This document shows positions 58,301-64,000 of a stretch of 64,000 nt of DNA, in pieces. The notes below the pieces were generated by a model. It made no database searches. It saw only the letters and a program-made list of their open reading frames with translations, and was not told the DNA's origin. Source of the stretch: Microbacteriaceae bacterium VKM Ac-2854 (GTDB lineage Bacteria > Actinomycetota > Actinomycetes > Actinomycetales > Microbacteriaceae); NCBI GenBank assembly GCA_013205085.1, contig JABMLH010000002.1, positions 437,425-501,424 of the forward strand, read 5' to 3'. Position 1 is the first letter of the stretch. Each line of letters begins with the position of its first letter. The position numbers were made by a program, and so were the translations under genes.

Positions 58301-59009
58301 GCAGCTCGCGGCTCGGCGGCAGGCTCACGGAGGCGCGCTCGCCGTCCAGCGAGCGCTGGTCGGCCACGGAGAAGGCACGGATGGAGTCCACCTCGTCGCC
58401 GAAGAAGTCGACGCGGCTCGGGTGCTCGGCGGTGGGCGGGAAGACGTCGAGGATGCCGCCGCGCACGGCGAACTCGCCGCGCCGGGTGACCATGTCGACG
58501 CGGGCGTAGGCGAGGTCGACCAGTTCCGCGGCGATGCGGGCGAGGTCGTAGCCCCGCGCGCCCTTGACCAGCTCGATCGGCGCGATGTCGGCGAGGTTGT
58601 CGGCTACGGGTTGGAGGGCGGCGCGGACGGAGGCGACCACGATCAGCGGCGCGGCTCCGGTCCAGGTGCGCATCCGGCGCAGCGCATCCAGCCGTCGACC
58701 GACGATCTCGGCGCTCGGGCTGAGCCGCTCGTGCGGCAGCGTCTCCCACGCCGGGAATTCGACGATCTCGGCGTCGGGCAGCGTCGCCTCGAGCGTGGCG
58801 CGCAGGCTCTCGGACTCGCGGCCGGTCGCGGTGACCACCAGCGCGGCCTGCGGCTTCTCGAGCCGCCCGCGCTGCGCGAGCAGACCGGCGATCAGCGGCG
58901 CGCGGAGTCCGTCGGTGAGCGAGAAGTCGGCGTTTCGGGCGGCGTACGCAAGAGCGTCGTCGAACGTGGAGGCGCGCGAAAGCGCCGTGATCAAGCCCTG
59001 AAGTATCAC
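55392..59009 (-). CDS. mfd: Transcription-repair coupling factor
   Basis: Removes RNA polymerase stalled at DNA damage and recruits UvrA. 1205 residues, full length. UvrB-like N-terminal part, RNA-polymerase interaction domain (KAGDYVVHATHGIGRFVE), then an SF2 helicase: Walker A-region GDVGFGKTEVAVRAAFKA, DEEQRFGVEHKD, ATPIPRTLEMA, VHNRVASI and QLRGRVGRG. The C-terminal TRCF domain is present. GTG 59009. Stands alone. Confidence 0.96.
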   Translation of the reverse strand: MILQGLITALSRASTFDDALAYAARNADFSLTDGLRAPLIAGLLAQRGRLEKPQAALVVTATGRESESLRATLEATLPDAEIVEFPAWETLPHERLSPSAEIVGRRLDALRRMRTWTGAAPLIVVASVRAALQPVADNLADIAPIELVKGARGYDLARIAAELVDLAYARVDMVTRRGEFAVRGGILDVFPPTAEHPSRVDFFGDEVDSIRAFSVADQRSLDGERASVSLPPSRELLLVPAVRQRAREMQHEFPSLSAMLAKIAEGIPVEGMESLAPALLDRLVPISHYLPDGAAVAVISPERVASRAISLAETNREFLQAAWSAATAGAEAPIDLASGEFISLGRLRDAVQFSAPGSPHPDHPWWTLSTFQQGPATDGPEVLPEELGIDEILAVRIEADPVPGFGGSVDGAIEHVRHLLAQGWSVAITAPGAGIVDRADQVLAEAEVAARVATEFPADPEPGLAYVLQASVDHGFEAPEAKLALITDTEFYGRSAGYDSRAVKKLASRRKNVVDPIQLKAGDYVVHATHGIGRFVELSQREVSSGGRNPVKTKREYLVLEYAPSKRGFPGDKLLVPTDQLDLLSRYVGGEAPQLSKMGGSDWASAKSKARKAVRDIAVELVKLYSARMASRGHSFAPDTPWQRELEEAFPFAETPDQLTVIDEVKADMERPIPMDRLLSGDVGFGKTEVAVRAAFKAIQDGKQVAMLVPTTLLVRQHLETFQERFAGFPVHLRALSRFQTDKEARETIAGLADGTVDMVIATHRLLSDNIVFKDLGLLVIDEEQRFGVEHKDKLKALKKNVDILSMSATPIPRTLEMAVTGIREMSTLATPPEERHPILTFVGPYSEKQVAAAIRRELLREGQVFFVHNRVASINRVAAQIAELVPEARIAVAHGKLSETQLERIIVDFWERKFDVLVSTTIVETGLDIPNANTLIVDRADKYGLSQLHQLRGRVGRGRERAYAYLLYDELKPLSETAHDRLQTLAANTDLGGGMQIALKDLEIRGAGNLLGGEQSGHIAGVGFDLYLRMIGEAVDTFRGDVAEGQTELRLELPVDARIPEEYVDSERLRLEAYQKLSTASGLNAKPGSIDLVIEELTDRYGELPTAVENLIAVSRLRLRAQRAGLSDVVAMGSNVRVAPAQLPDSIQVRLRRMYPNAKYLQAASAVVVQMPVVDGAPLEDRALIDWVGTLLDALFPEPVVAAG

Positions 59010-59024
59010 CGGAGAAGTCTACGC

Positions 59025-59104
59025 GGGGCGTCGTCACGAAGTGGCGACGTCCCGCCACGAAGGCGGCACGGGGCGTCGTCACGAAGTGGCGACGTCCCGC
59101 CACG
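59025..59104 (+). repeat. 35-bp direct repeat, two copies 45 bp apart
   Basis: GGGGCGTCGTCACGAAGTGG and the following 15 bases are identical at 59025-59059 and 59070-59104. They lie just upstream of the mfd start, within the 371-bp gap 59010-59380. Possibly a duplicated control element or a local expansion. Confidence 0.8.
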
Positions 59105-59125
59105 CGGAGTTCGACCCTGGGACGG

Positions 59126-59261
59126 GGTTGTCCGTTCGTGTGCGAGCCCTGGCGAGCATTCGAACTGACAACCCAGAACCTCCCGAGCTCGGGCGTCCGA
59201 CGATGCTCGGGGTGAGGATAAGGGTTGTCACTTTCTCCGCTCGCTTGGGCTCGCGGAGAAA
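59126..59261. repeat. Palindrome family C, copy 3 (two damaged hairpins)
   Basis: GGTTGTCCGTTCG (59126-59138) pairs with CGAACTGACAACC (59161-59173), one mismatch. A second partial copy has AGGGTTGTCACT at 59221-59232 followed by a TTTCTCCGC / GCGGAGAAA stem. Same GGGTTGTCACT arm as the terminators at 20450 and 35769. Confidence 0.6.
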
Positions 59262-59326
59262 ATGAAGGCGGCACGGTCGGGGTCCGACACCGAGTGCAGC
59301 ACCGACACCCGGCGGGCGCAACGACA

Positions 59327-59359
59327 CGGCCCGCCGGATCGTAATGATCCGACGGGCCG
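59327..59359 (-). terminator. Terminator of the Tat-exported protein gene
   Basis: CGGCCCG-C-CGGATC pairs with GATCCG-A-CGGGCCG around loop GTAAT; 13 paired bases and one mismatch. Located 22 bp 3' of the gene on the minus strand. Confidence 0.75.
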
Positions 59360-59380
59360 AGGGCGCGACGTGCCGACGCG

Positions 59381-60085
59381 TCAGGCGGTCCAACTCGCGG
59401 TGAGTACCTGCGACAGCGTAACGGTCGTGCCGGCCGGCGCGACGGACGCCGTGTAGTTCATCGTGAACGTGGCCGTGTAGGTCTGTCCGCTCACCCAGGT
59501 GCCGCTCCCGGTGTCCCACGGGTTGCCCGGATCGCGCGGGCCCTTCACGACCCAGCTGAGCACGGTGCTGTCACCCGTGGACCAGTCGGATTCGGTGTAC
59601 AGGCCGTCGCCGTTCGCATCAGCGAGCACCTCACCCGGGGCGAGGAGATAGGTCGACGTGTTGTAGAAGTGCACCGAGGTCGAGGTGTCGGACTCGGAGA
59701 TGATGTAGCTCCCCTGGCCGTTGTTGCCACCGGACTCAGACGAGCCGCCGGGGTATCCGGGCGGCCACGTGTCGTCGTCCGTGGGGTCCGACGGCTGGGG
59801 GCCGTCGGGGCTGTAGTTGTACGACGCTGCCTCCCAGTCGTACTCGACGTCGATCGTGAGCGAGGTTACGGTCAGCGTCGAGATCGCGCTGGAGTTCTTG
59901 AAGCTCAGATCGAACTCGCTGTCGGAGAACTGCAGCCCCCACATCACCAAGTAGGAGTCGACCGGCTCGGGGGTGGAGGCGGAGGCGGCCGGCGCGGCCA
60001 CCGCGATCGCGACGGCGGGGGTGGCCCACGCGCCGGCGCGCACAACGGAGCGACGACTCAGGGACGGGCGGATCTCTTCGGGCAT
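59381..60085 (-). CDS. Tat-exported protein of unknown function
   Basis: 234 residues. N-terminus with a twin-arginine signal: SRRSVVRAGAW and a hydrophobic TPAVAIAVAAPAASAS with a likely signal-peptidase site after ASA. The mature part is rich in Ser, Thr and Asp, with a low-complexity stretch (PDGPQPSDPTDDDTWPPGYP) and beta-sheet-like repeats such as VTSLTIDVEYDW. Probably a wall-associated or secreted beta-sandwich. Family not recognised. Confidence 0.75.
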   Translation of the reverse strand: MPEEIRPSLSRRSVVRAGAWATPAVAIAVAAPAASASTPEPVDSYLVMWGLQFSDSEFDLSFKNSSAISTLTVTSLTIDVEYDWEAASYNYSPDGPQPSDPTDDDTWPPGYPGGSSESGGNNGQGSYIISESDTSTSVHFYNTSTYLLAPGEVLADANGDGLYTESDWSTGDSTVLSWVVKGPRDPGNPWDTGSGTWVSGQTYTATFTMNYTASVAPAGTTVTLSQVLTASWTA

Positions 60086-60394
60086 GGGGGCTCCAGTGGG
60101 CGTTCAACCGCGTGAGTGCGGATTCGGGTGGCCGTCGACGACGCCGTCCAACGATTGCAGCGAAAGTAACAGCATCCTCACCTTCCGCTGTGGCCCCCGG
60201 TCGAGGGAACCGAGGCGCATCGGGGTACAACCTCGCCGTCCCCTCGCGCACCGACGCGGCGCGGCCTCCGCATTCGGGGGACAACGTAACGCGAACGAGG
60301 GCCAAACCGGATCCACAACTCTGTCGCGTGAGTGCGGATCCAGCTCGGCCGCCCGGTTCACGCCGCCCGTCGACCGCGGCGCCCGGGAACGACG

Positions 60395-60433
60395 AACGGC
60401 CCCGATCCCCGGTTTCCCGGGGACGGGGCCGTT
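60395..60433 (-). terminator. Terminator of the LAxTG protein gene
   Basis: Arms AACGGCCCCGATCCCCGG and CCGGGGACGGGGCCGTT with a short TTTC loop give an 17-bp stem with one mismatch. It lies 16 bp 3' of the gene. The rest of the gap 60086-60394 has two copies of CGCGTGAGTGCGGAT (about 60109 and 60326) and no gene. Confidence 0.75.
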
Positions 60434-60448
60434 GCCGTTACGGCCGGG

Positions 60449-62095
60449 TCAGTGGCCGGAGGCGTTGCGGCGGCGGCGGATCGCCACCACACTCAACAAG
60501 CCGAACCCGGCGAGCAGGGCTGCCGCCGATCCGAACGCCAGCGGCGCGACATCCGTGACGCCGGTCGAGGCGAGGTGCTTCTTCGGCGGCAGCGGGGTGC
60601 TGGTCGGCGCCGTCGGCACGACCGTCGCCGTCGCCGTGGGCGTCGGGGTCGGGGTGGGCGTCGGGGTCGACGGGGCCGTCACCGTGAGCGTCACGGTGGC
60701 CGCCGCGGAGCTGGCCGAACCGTTCGACGCGATGTAGGTGAACGTATCCGTGCCGGTGTAGCCCGCGGTGGGCGTGTAGACGAACGATCCGTCGGCAGCG
60801 AGCACCACGGTGCCGTGCGTCGGGGCGGTCGCGACGGCGGCCGTCAACGTGCCGGTCGCCGTCGTGTCGTTCGCCAGGACGCCGGGGGCGGCCACGGTGA
60901 GGGAGGTTCCGGTGACAGCATAGGCGTCGTCGGTCGCGACCGGCGGCGTCGGGCCGGTACCCGCGGGAACCACGTCGGCGATCACCGAGCGCTGCACCGC
61001 CTGCAGGCCCAGCTGATCCTGCGCGGTCAACACCAGGATGGTCGAGCCGAGCGCCGTGGGCGTCCACGAGAAGGTGCCGGTGCCGGGGTTGCCAGGGGTC
61101 ACCGTGAAGGTGGCGCCGGTCGGCGTCGAGACCAGGGCGGGCGTCACCGTGTCGGCGGCGTCCGCGTCGACCGCACTCACCGAGAAGGTCGCCGGGTCGC
61201 CGAGTTCGACGGTGAGGGTCGTTCCGTCCGCGGGGGTCGGCGCCTGGAAGACCGGAGCCTGATTGGTCGTGCCCGTTCCGAGCCGGATGAAGAAGTCGAC
61301 GGCCACGCTCGAGACGATGGATCCGCCCACGCTCTCCTCGATGATCACCTGCGTGGAGTAGAAGGTGGAGCCGCCGGTGGCGTCCTCGGTGCTGAGCGTC
61401 GCACCCGTGGTGTTCCACGTGTACGCGCCACTGGACGGGTCGATCGACGCGTTGTTCGGCGCGTACGGGGCCCCGGGCTGATTGGTGATGCCCGACTCGG
61501 CCGCCGTCGCGAAGCGGTACGACACGCTCGAACCGGCGGTGCCGCGCACGACGGGGACGACGAAGGAGCACGTCGCGTTCTTCGGGCAGTCGACGATGGG
61601 CGAGATCGCGCTCTCGGGGCTGGCGGTCGCCTTGCTCAGGTCGACCGTGGTGACGACCGAGATGTCCGCATCCGGGTTGTTGATGTGGGCCGGGCCGCTC
61701 AATCGGCAGCAGTCCGAGAAGATCACGGAGTAAGGACCGGTGCCGGGATAGGTGTGCGTCACGTGCGCCTCACCCGTGACGACGTCGTTCGCGGCGTCGT
61801 AGCTGCTCGAGGTGAACGTGGGGCTCTCGAAGCTGCCGTCGCCGAGGTCCAGCGTGCCGGCACCGAACGTCTCCCCCGCGCCGGTGACGCCGAAGTAGCT
61901 CGCACGGAAGGACGCGTTGATGTGGAATTCGACGGTGGTGCCGGAGTCGAGGTGCCAGGTCAGCTGGTCGGCACGATAGTGCGTGGCCTGCGCGGGAGCG
62001 GCGACGAACAGGACGCTCGTCAGGGCGAGAACGGCGGCGCCGAGGATGGCGAACAGCCGCGGTACGGATCGGCGGGGTCGGCTTGGTGAAGTCAC
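60449..62095 (-). CDS. Surface protein with LAxTG wall anchor
   Basis: 548 residues. Signal peptide at the N-terminus (LFAILGAAVLALTSVLFVAA, cleavage after AQA). Ig-like/putative-cadherin type regions follow: a domain with FFIRLGTGTTNQAPVFQAP, then GDPATFSVSAVDADAADTV, and a VCBS/cadherin-like repeat with DDAYAVTG, GVLANDT, DGSFVYTPTAGYTGTDTFTY. A Thr/Pro-rich spacer (TPTPTPTPTATATV) leads to the sorting signal LASTG, a hydrophobic helix and the tail RRRRNASGH. LAxTG is the motif of class E sortases in high-G+C actinobacteria. No sortase gene is in the window. Adhesion role inferred. Confidence 0.85.
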   Translation of the reverse strand: MTSPSRPRRSVPRLFAILGAAVLALTSVLFVAAPAQATHYRADQLTWHLDSGTTVEFHINASFRASYFGVTGAGETFGAGTLDLGDGSFESPTFTSSSYDAANDVVTGEAHVTHTYPGTGPYSVIFSDCCRLSGPAHINNPDADISVVTTVDLSKATASPESAISPIVDCPKNATCSFVVPVVRGTAGSSVSYRFATAAESGITNQPGAPYAPNNASIDPSSGAYTWNTTGATLSTEDATGGSTFYSTQVIIEESVGGSIVSSVAVDFFIRLGTGTTNQAPVFQAPTPADGTTLTVELGDPATFSVSAVDADAADTVTPALVSTPTGATFTVTPGNPGTGTFSWTPTALGSTILVLTAQDQLGLQAVQRSVIADVVPAGTGPTPPVATDDAYAVTGTSLTVAAPGVLANDTTATGTLTAAVATAPTHGTVVLAADGSFVYTPTAGYTGTDTFTYIASNGSASSAAATVTLTVTAPSTPTPTPTPTPTATATVVPTAPTSTPLPPKKHLASTGVTDVAPLAFGSAAALLAGFGLLSVVAIRRRRNASGH

Positions 62096-62170
62096 AACGC
62101 TGTGCTCATTTCATCGGTGGTCAATCGGTGCGCCCAAGCTAGCGCTTATACACCGACCGGCGCGAGTGCA

Positions 62171-62205
62171 AGAACGGGGTGGGACTGTGAATCCCGCCCC
62201 GTTCT
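62171..62205 (-). terminator. Terminator of the Gfo/Idh oxidoreductase gene
   Basis: AGAACGGGGTGGGA pairs with TCCCGCCCCGTTCT (one T-G pair), loop of 7 nt, 49 bp 3' of the gene. Confidence 0.75.
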
Positions 62206-62253
62206 GGGGGCGAAGAGCGATAATCCGCATCATCGCCGCGACACCGGCGTCGC

Positions 62254-63423
62254 TCAGGCGACGGAGTGCCAGCGCCCATCCGCCACCGACGCTTCGGCCG
62301 CGTCCACCACGCGGGCCGCCGCGAGCGCATCCGCCACCGACGGCGCGACCTGCTCGCCCGTCGTCACCGAGGTCAAGAACTGCCATGCCTCGACGACTTT
62401 CAGCTCGTCGAAGCCGGTCGGCTGCCCGGGGCCCGGCTGGAAGCGGGCGAACTCGCCGTCGCCGGGCTTAGCGAGCACCGTGGTGTAGCCGTGCAGGTCT
62501 CCCCCGGTGCCGATGCAGACCTCGAGCTCGTTCATCCGCGCGTAGCTCCAGCGCAGCGAGCCGGTGGTGCCGAAGATCTCGATGGCGTAGTCGGCGCGCG
62601 GCCCGACGGCCACTCGGGATGCCTCGAGGAAGCCGACGGCGCGGGAGCCGCCGCCGAAGCGCACCAGCATCGACGCGTAGTCCTCGTTCTCGACCGTCTT
62701 CTTCGGGTCGTCGGCGGATGCCGTCGTGTGGCCGACCGTCGCGCCACTGGGCACGGGCCGCTCGGTGATCACCGTCTGCGTCAGCGCCGTGACCTCCTCG
62801 ATCGGGGCGACGAGGTAGGTGGCGAGGTCGATGCCGTGCGAGAGCAGATCGCCGAGCACGCCGGATCCGGCGCGGGCTCGCTCGTAACGCCAGGTGAAGG
62901 CGCCGAGGGGGTCGGCCGAGTAGTCGGCGAGCAGCGAGACCTTGACGTTGGTGATCTCGCCGAGCTCACCGCTCGCGATCAGGGTGCGCGCATGCTGCAC
63001 GGCCGGGGCATGCCGGTAGTTGAAGCCGACGGCCGTGGCGACACCGGCGGCCTCGGCGGCGGCGACGATCTCCGCCGTCTCGGCGGAGTTGCGACCGGTG
63101 GGCTTCTCGATCCAGAACGGCTTGCCGGCGGCCGCGGCCGCGAGCGCGAACTCGCGGTGCAGGAAGTTCGGGGCGCAGATCGAGACCACGTCGACCTCGG
63201 GGTCTGCGAGCACCTCGCGGTAGTCGAGGGTGCCGCGCTCGTAGCCGAGCACGTCCACGGCGTAGTCGATGTTCGCCGGCACGGCGTCGGCGGCGATCAC
63301 GAGACGGGGCGCGAACTCGGCCTCGGGATACGCGTACCGGAGGGAGGAGTAGGCGCGCGAATGCAGTCGCCCCATCCATCCGACGCTGATGAGTCCGACT
63401 CCGATGCTGCGACGTGTGGTCAT
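62254..63423 (-). CDS. Gfo/Idh/MocA family oxidoreductase
   Basis: NAD(P)-dependent sugar or polyol dehydrogenase, 389 residues. Rossmann N-terminus GVGLISVGWMGRLHSRAY, then VDVVSICAPNFLHREFAL and the catalytic-site EKPTGRN with the conserved Lys. The C-terminal half has SGVLGDLLSHGIDLATYLV with the active-site Asp and His. Typical of inositol/sugar catabolic paralogues; substrate unknown. ATG 63423 follows GAAGGAG and is preferred to the longer reading from 63489. Confidence 0.9.
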   Translation of the reverse strand: MTTRRSIGVGLISVGWMGRLHSRAYSSLRYAYPEAEFAPRLVIAADAVPANIDYAVDVLGYERGTLDYREVLADPEVDVVSICAPNFLHREFALAAAAAGKPFWIEKPTGRNSAETAEIVAAAEAAGVATAVGFNYRHAPAVQHARTLIASGELGEITNVKVSLLADYSADPLGAFTWRYERARAGSGVLGDLLSHGIDLATYLVAPIEEVTALTQTVITERPVPSGATVGHTTASADDPKKTVENEDYASMLVRFGGGSRAVGFLEASRVAVGPRADYAIEIFGTTGSLRWSYARMNELEVCIGTGGDLHGYTTVLAKPGDGEFARFQPGPGQPTGFDELKVVEAWQFLTSVTTGEQVAPSVADALAAARVVDAAEASVADGRWHSVA

Positions 63424-63472
63424 GGTGACCGATCTCCTTCGACCTGGTGCGTCCGACCCCTCCGAACGTGGG

Positions 63473-63513
63473 TCGAATCGATTCGACACTGCAGTTTAGC
63501 CGAATATGTTCGG
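63473..63513 (-). promoter_or_regulatory. Operator palindromes and promoter of the oxidoreductase gene
   Basis: Perfect 14-bp palindrome TCGAATCGATTCGA at 63473-63486, and CCGAA-TATG-TTCGG at 63500-63513. The latter lies in the spacer of a candidate minus-strand promoter, TTGTAT, 18 bp, TAAACT. The layout suggests a LacI- or ROK-type repressor that is not encoded in the window. Confidence 0.6.
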
Positions 63514-63551
63514 ACAATACAACTTGATTGGCGTAGGCGTTGCGACCCAAT

Positions 63552-63607
63552 CTCGGCTGAGAGTCGCTCTCGGCCGCGATGATGGCTGACGAACGATCTC
63601 AGCCGAG
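63552..63607. terminator. Inverted repeat 3' of pth
   Basis: CTCGGCTGAGA (63552-63562) and TCTCAGCCGAG (63597-63607) are exact complements, 34 bp apart. They stand immediately after the pth stop on the minus strand. Probable terminator or processing site. Confidence 0.6.
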
Positions 63608-63615
63608 GTTACGCA

Positions 63616-64000
63616 TCAGCCGGTCGTGTGCACCTTCAGCTGAGCGGCCGTGAGGCCCTGCTCCGCGATCAGCTCGACGGCATCCGCGGCGTCGCCGATC
63701 AGGATGGGCAGGGTCTCGCGCTCGGTGCCGGCAAAGTCCTTCAGGACGTAGTCCGCGGCGTCCTGCCGACCGGGCGGACGGCCGACACCCACGCGCACGC
63801 GGAGGAAGTCGCCGCCACCGGTCGCGGCGATGATGTCGCGGATGCCGTTGTGGCCGCCGTGGCCGCCACCCTGCTTGAGTTTGAGGGTGTCGAACGGGAT
63901 GTCGAGTTCGTCGTGGAGCACGATCAGTTGCTCGGGCGGCAGCGAATAGAACTTCAACAGCTGCGAGGTCGGACCGCCGGAGAGGTTCATGAAGCTGTTC
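63616..64000 (-). CDS. pth: Peptidyl-tRNA hydrolase (partial)
   Basis: Recycles peptidyl-tRNA released from stalled ribosomes. The gene runs off the right edge; only the C-terminal 127 codons are present. SFMNLSGG matches the conserved TFMNLSG block, LIVLHDELDIPFDTLKLKQG has the active-site Asp, and GGHGGHNGIRDI and RVRVGVGRPPGRQDAADYVL complete the family pattern. Ends normally at 63616. Confidence 0.95.
   Translation of the reverse strand, partial: NSFMNLSGGPTSQLLKFYSLPPEQLIVLHDELDIPFDTLKLKQGGGHGGHNGIRDIIAATGGGDFLRVRVGVGRPPGRQDAADYVLKDFAGTERETLPILIGDAADAVELIAEQGLTAAQLKVHTTG

Noticed and set aside
55254-59168. A 1304-codon plus-strand open frame
   Set aside because: Exactly opposite mfd, whose motifs are all intact. 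The product is repetitive His/Asp/Leu/Arg sequence.

Overview
The window is a high-G+C actinobacterial chromosome segment. GTG and TTG starts, GTGA/ATGA stop-start overlaps, a mycobacterial-type GT4 mannosyltransferase next to a GDP-mannose synthase, GTP-type PEP carboxykinase with a RamB-like regulator, an LAxTG wall anchor and a daptide RiPP cluster all point to Microbacteriaceae, probably Microbacterium or a close relative. The species cannot be fixed from the sequence alone. Both ends cut genes: an ABC permease on the left and pth on the right.

Layout. 1-3715 (minus): BMP-type nucleoside uptake system (lipoprotein, double ATPase, permease). 3985-6354: GDP-mannose synthesis and a mannosyltransferase. 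6486-9964: sdhCDAB. 10022-12437: a small low-G+C insert carrying one caspase-protein kinase fusion gene with a frameshift. It is bounded by a 298-bp direct repeat that duplicates the 3' end of sdhB and its terminator. 12752-16093: TetR/MFS efflux pair and a YihY-family membrane protein. 16439-20428: fructose operon (DeoR regulator, 1-phosphofructokinase, PTS IIA, PTS IIB-IIB-IIC). 20516-25263: shikimate dehydrogenase-like protein, VapBC, exonuclease III, trpS, GNAT, HAD. 25226-26180 (minus): small membrane or unknown genes. 26341-35761: a complete daptide-type RiPP cluster. 35836-41507: glycerol module glpK/glpF/glpD with a divergent SorC-family regulator. 41599-47227: endonuclease-like protein, RamB-like regulator divergent from pckG, acyl-CoA thioesterase. 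47381-55186: aroQ, methyltransferase, aldo/keto reductase, lipoprotein, SDR/TetR pair, rnhA, DedA and AraC proteins. 55392-59009: mfd. 59381-62095: two exported surface proteins. 62254-64000: Gfo/Idh oxidoreductase and pth.

How the genes work together. In the daptide cluster three 42-43 residue precursors share an FEEIE leader block and all end in Thr. A recognition protein, a dehydrogenase-family protein, a class III aminotransferase and a methyltransferase are the set known to turn a C-terminal Thr into a dimethylated diamine. A membrane metalloprotease and a three-gene ABC exporter follow. This cluster also contains an APH-fold kinase. A perfect hairpin after the precursors should make the precursors more abundant than the downstream enzymes. 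Succinate dehydrogenase, PEP carboxykinase/RamB and the glycerol and fructose modules form the carbon-metabolism background.

Most promising leads: the caspase-kinase island with its sdhB 3' duplication, the daptide cluster with its unusual kinase and degenerate dehydrogenase, and three families of long near-perfect palindromes that always lie 3' of genes.
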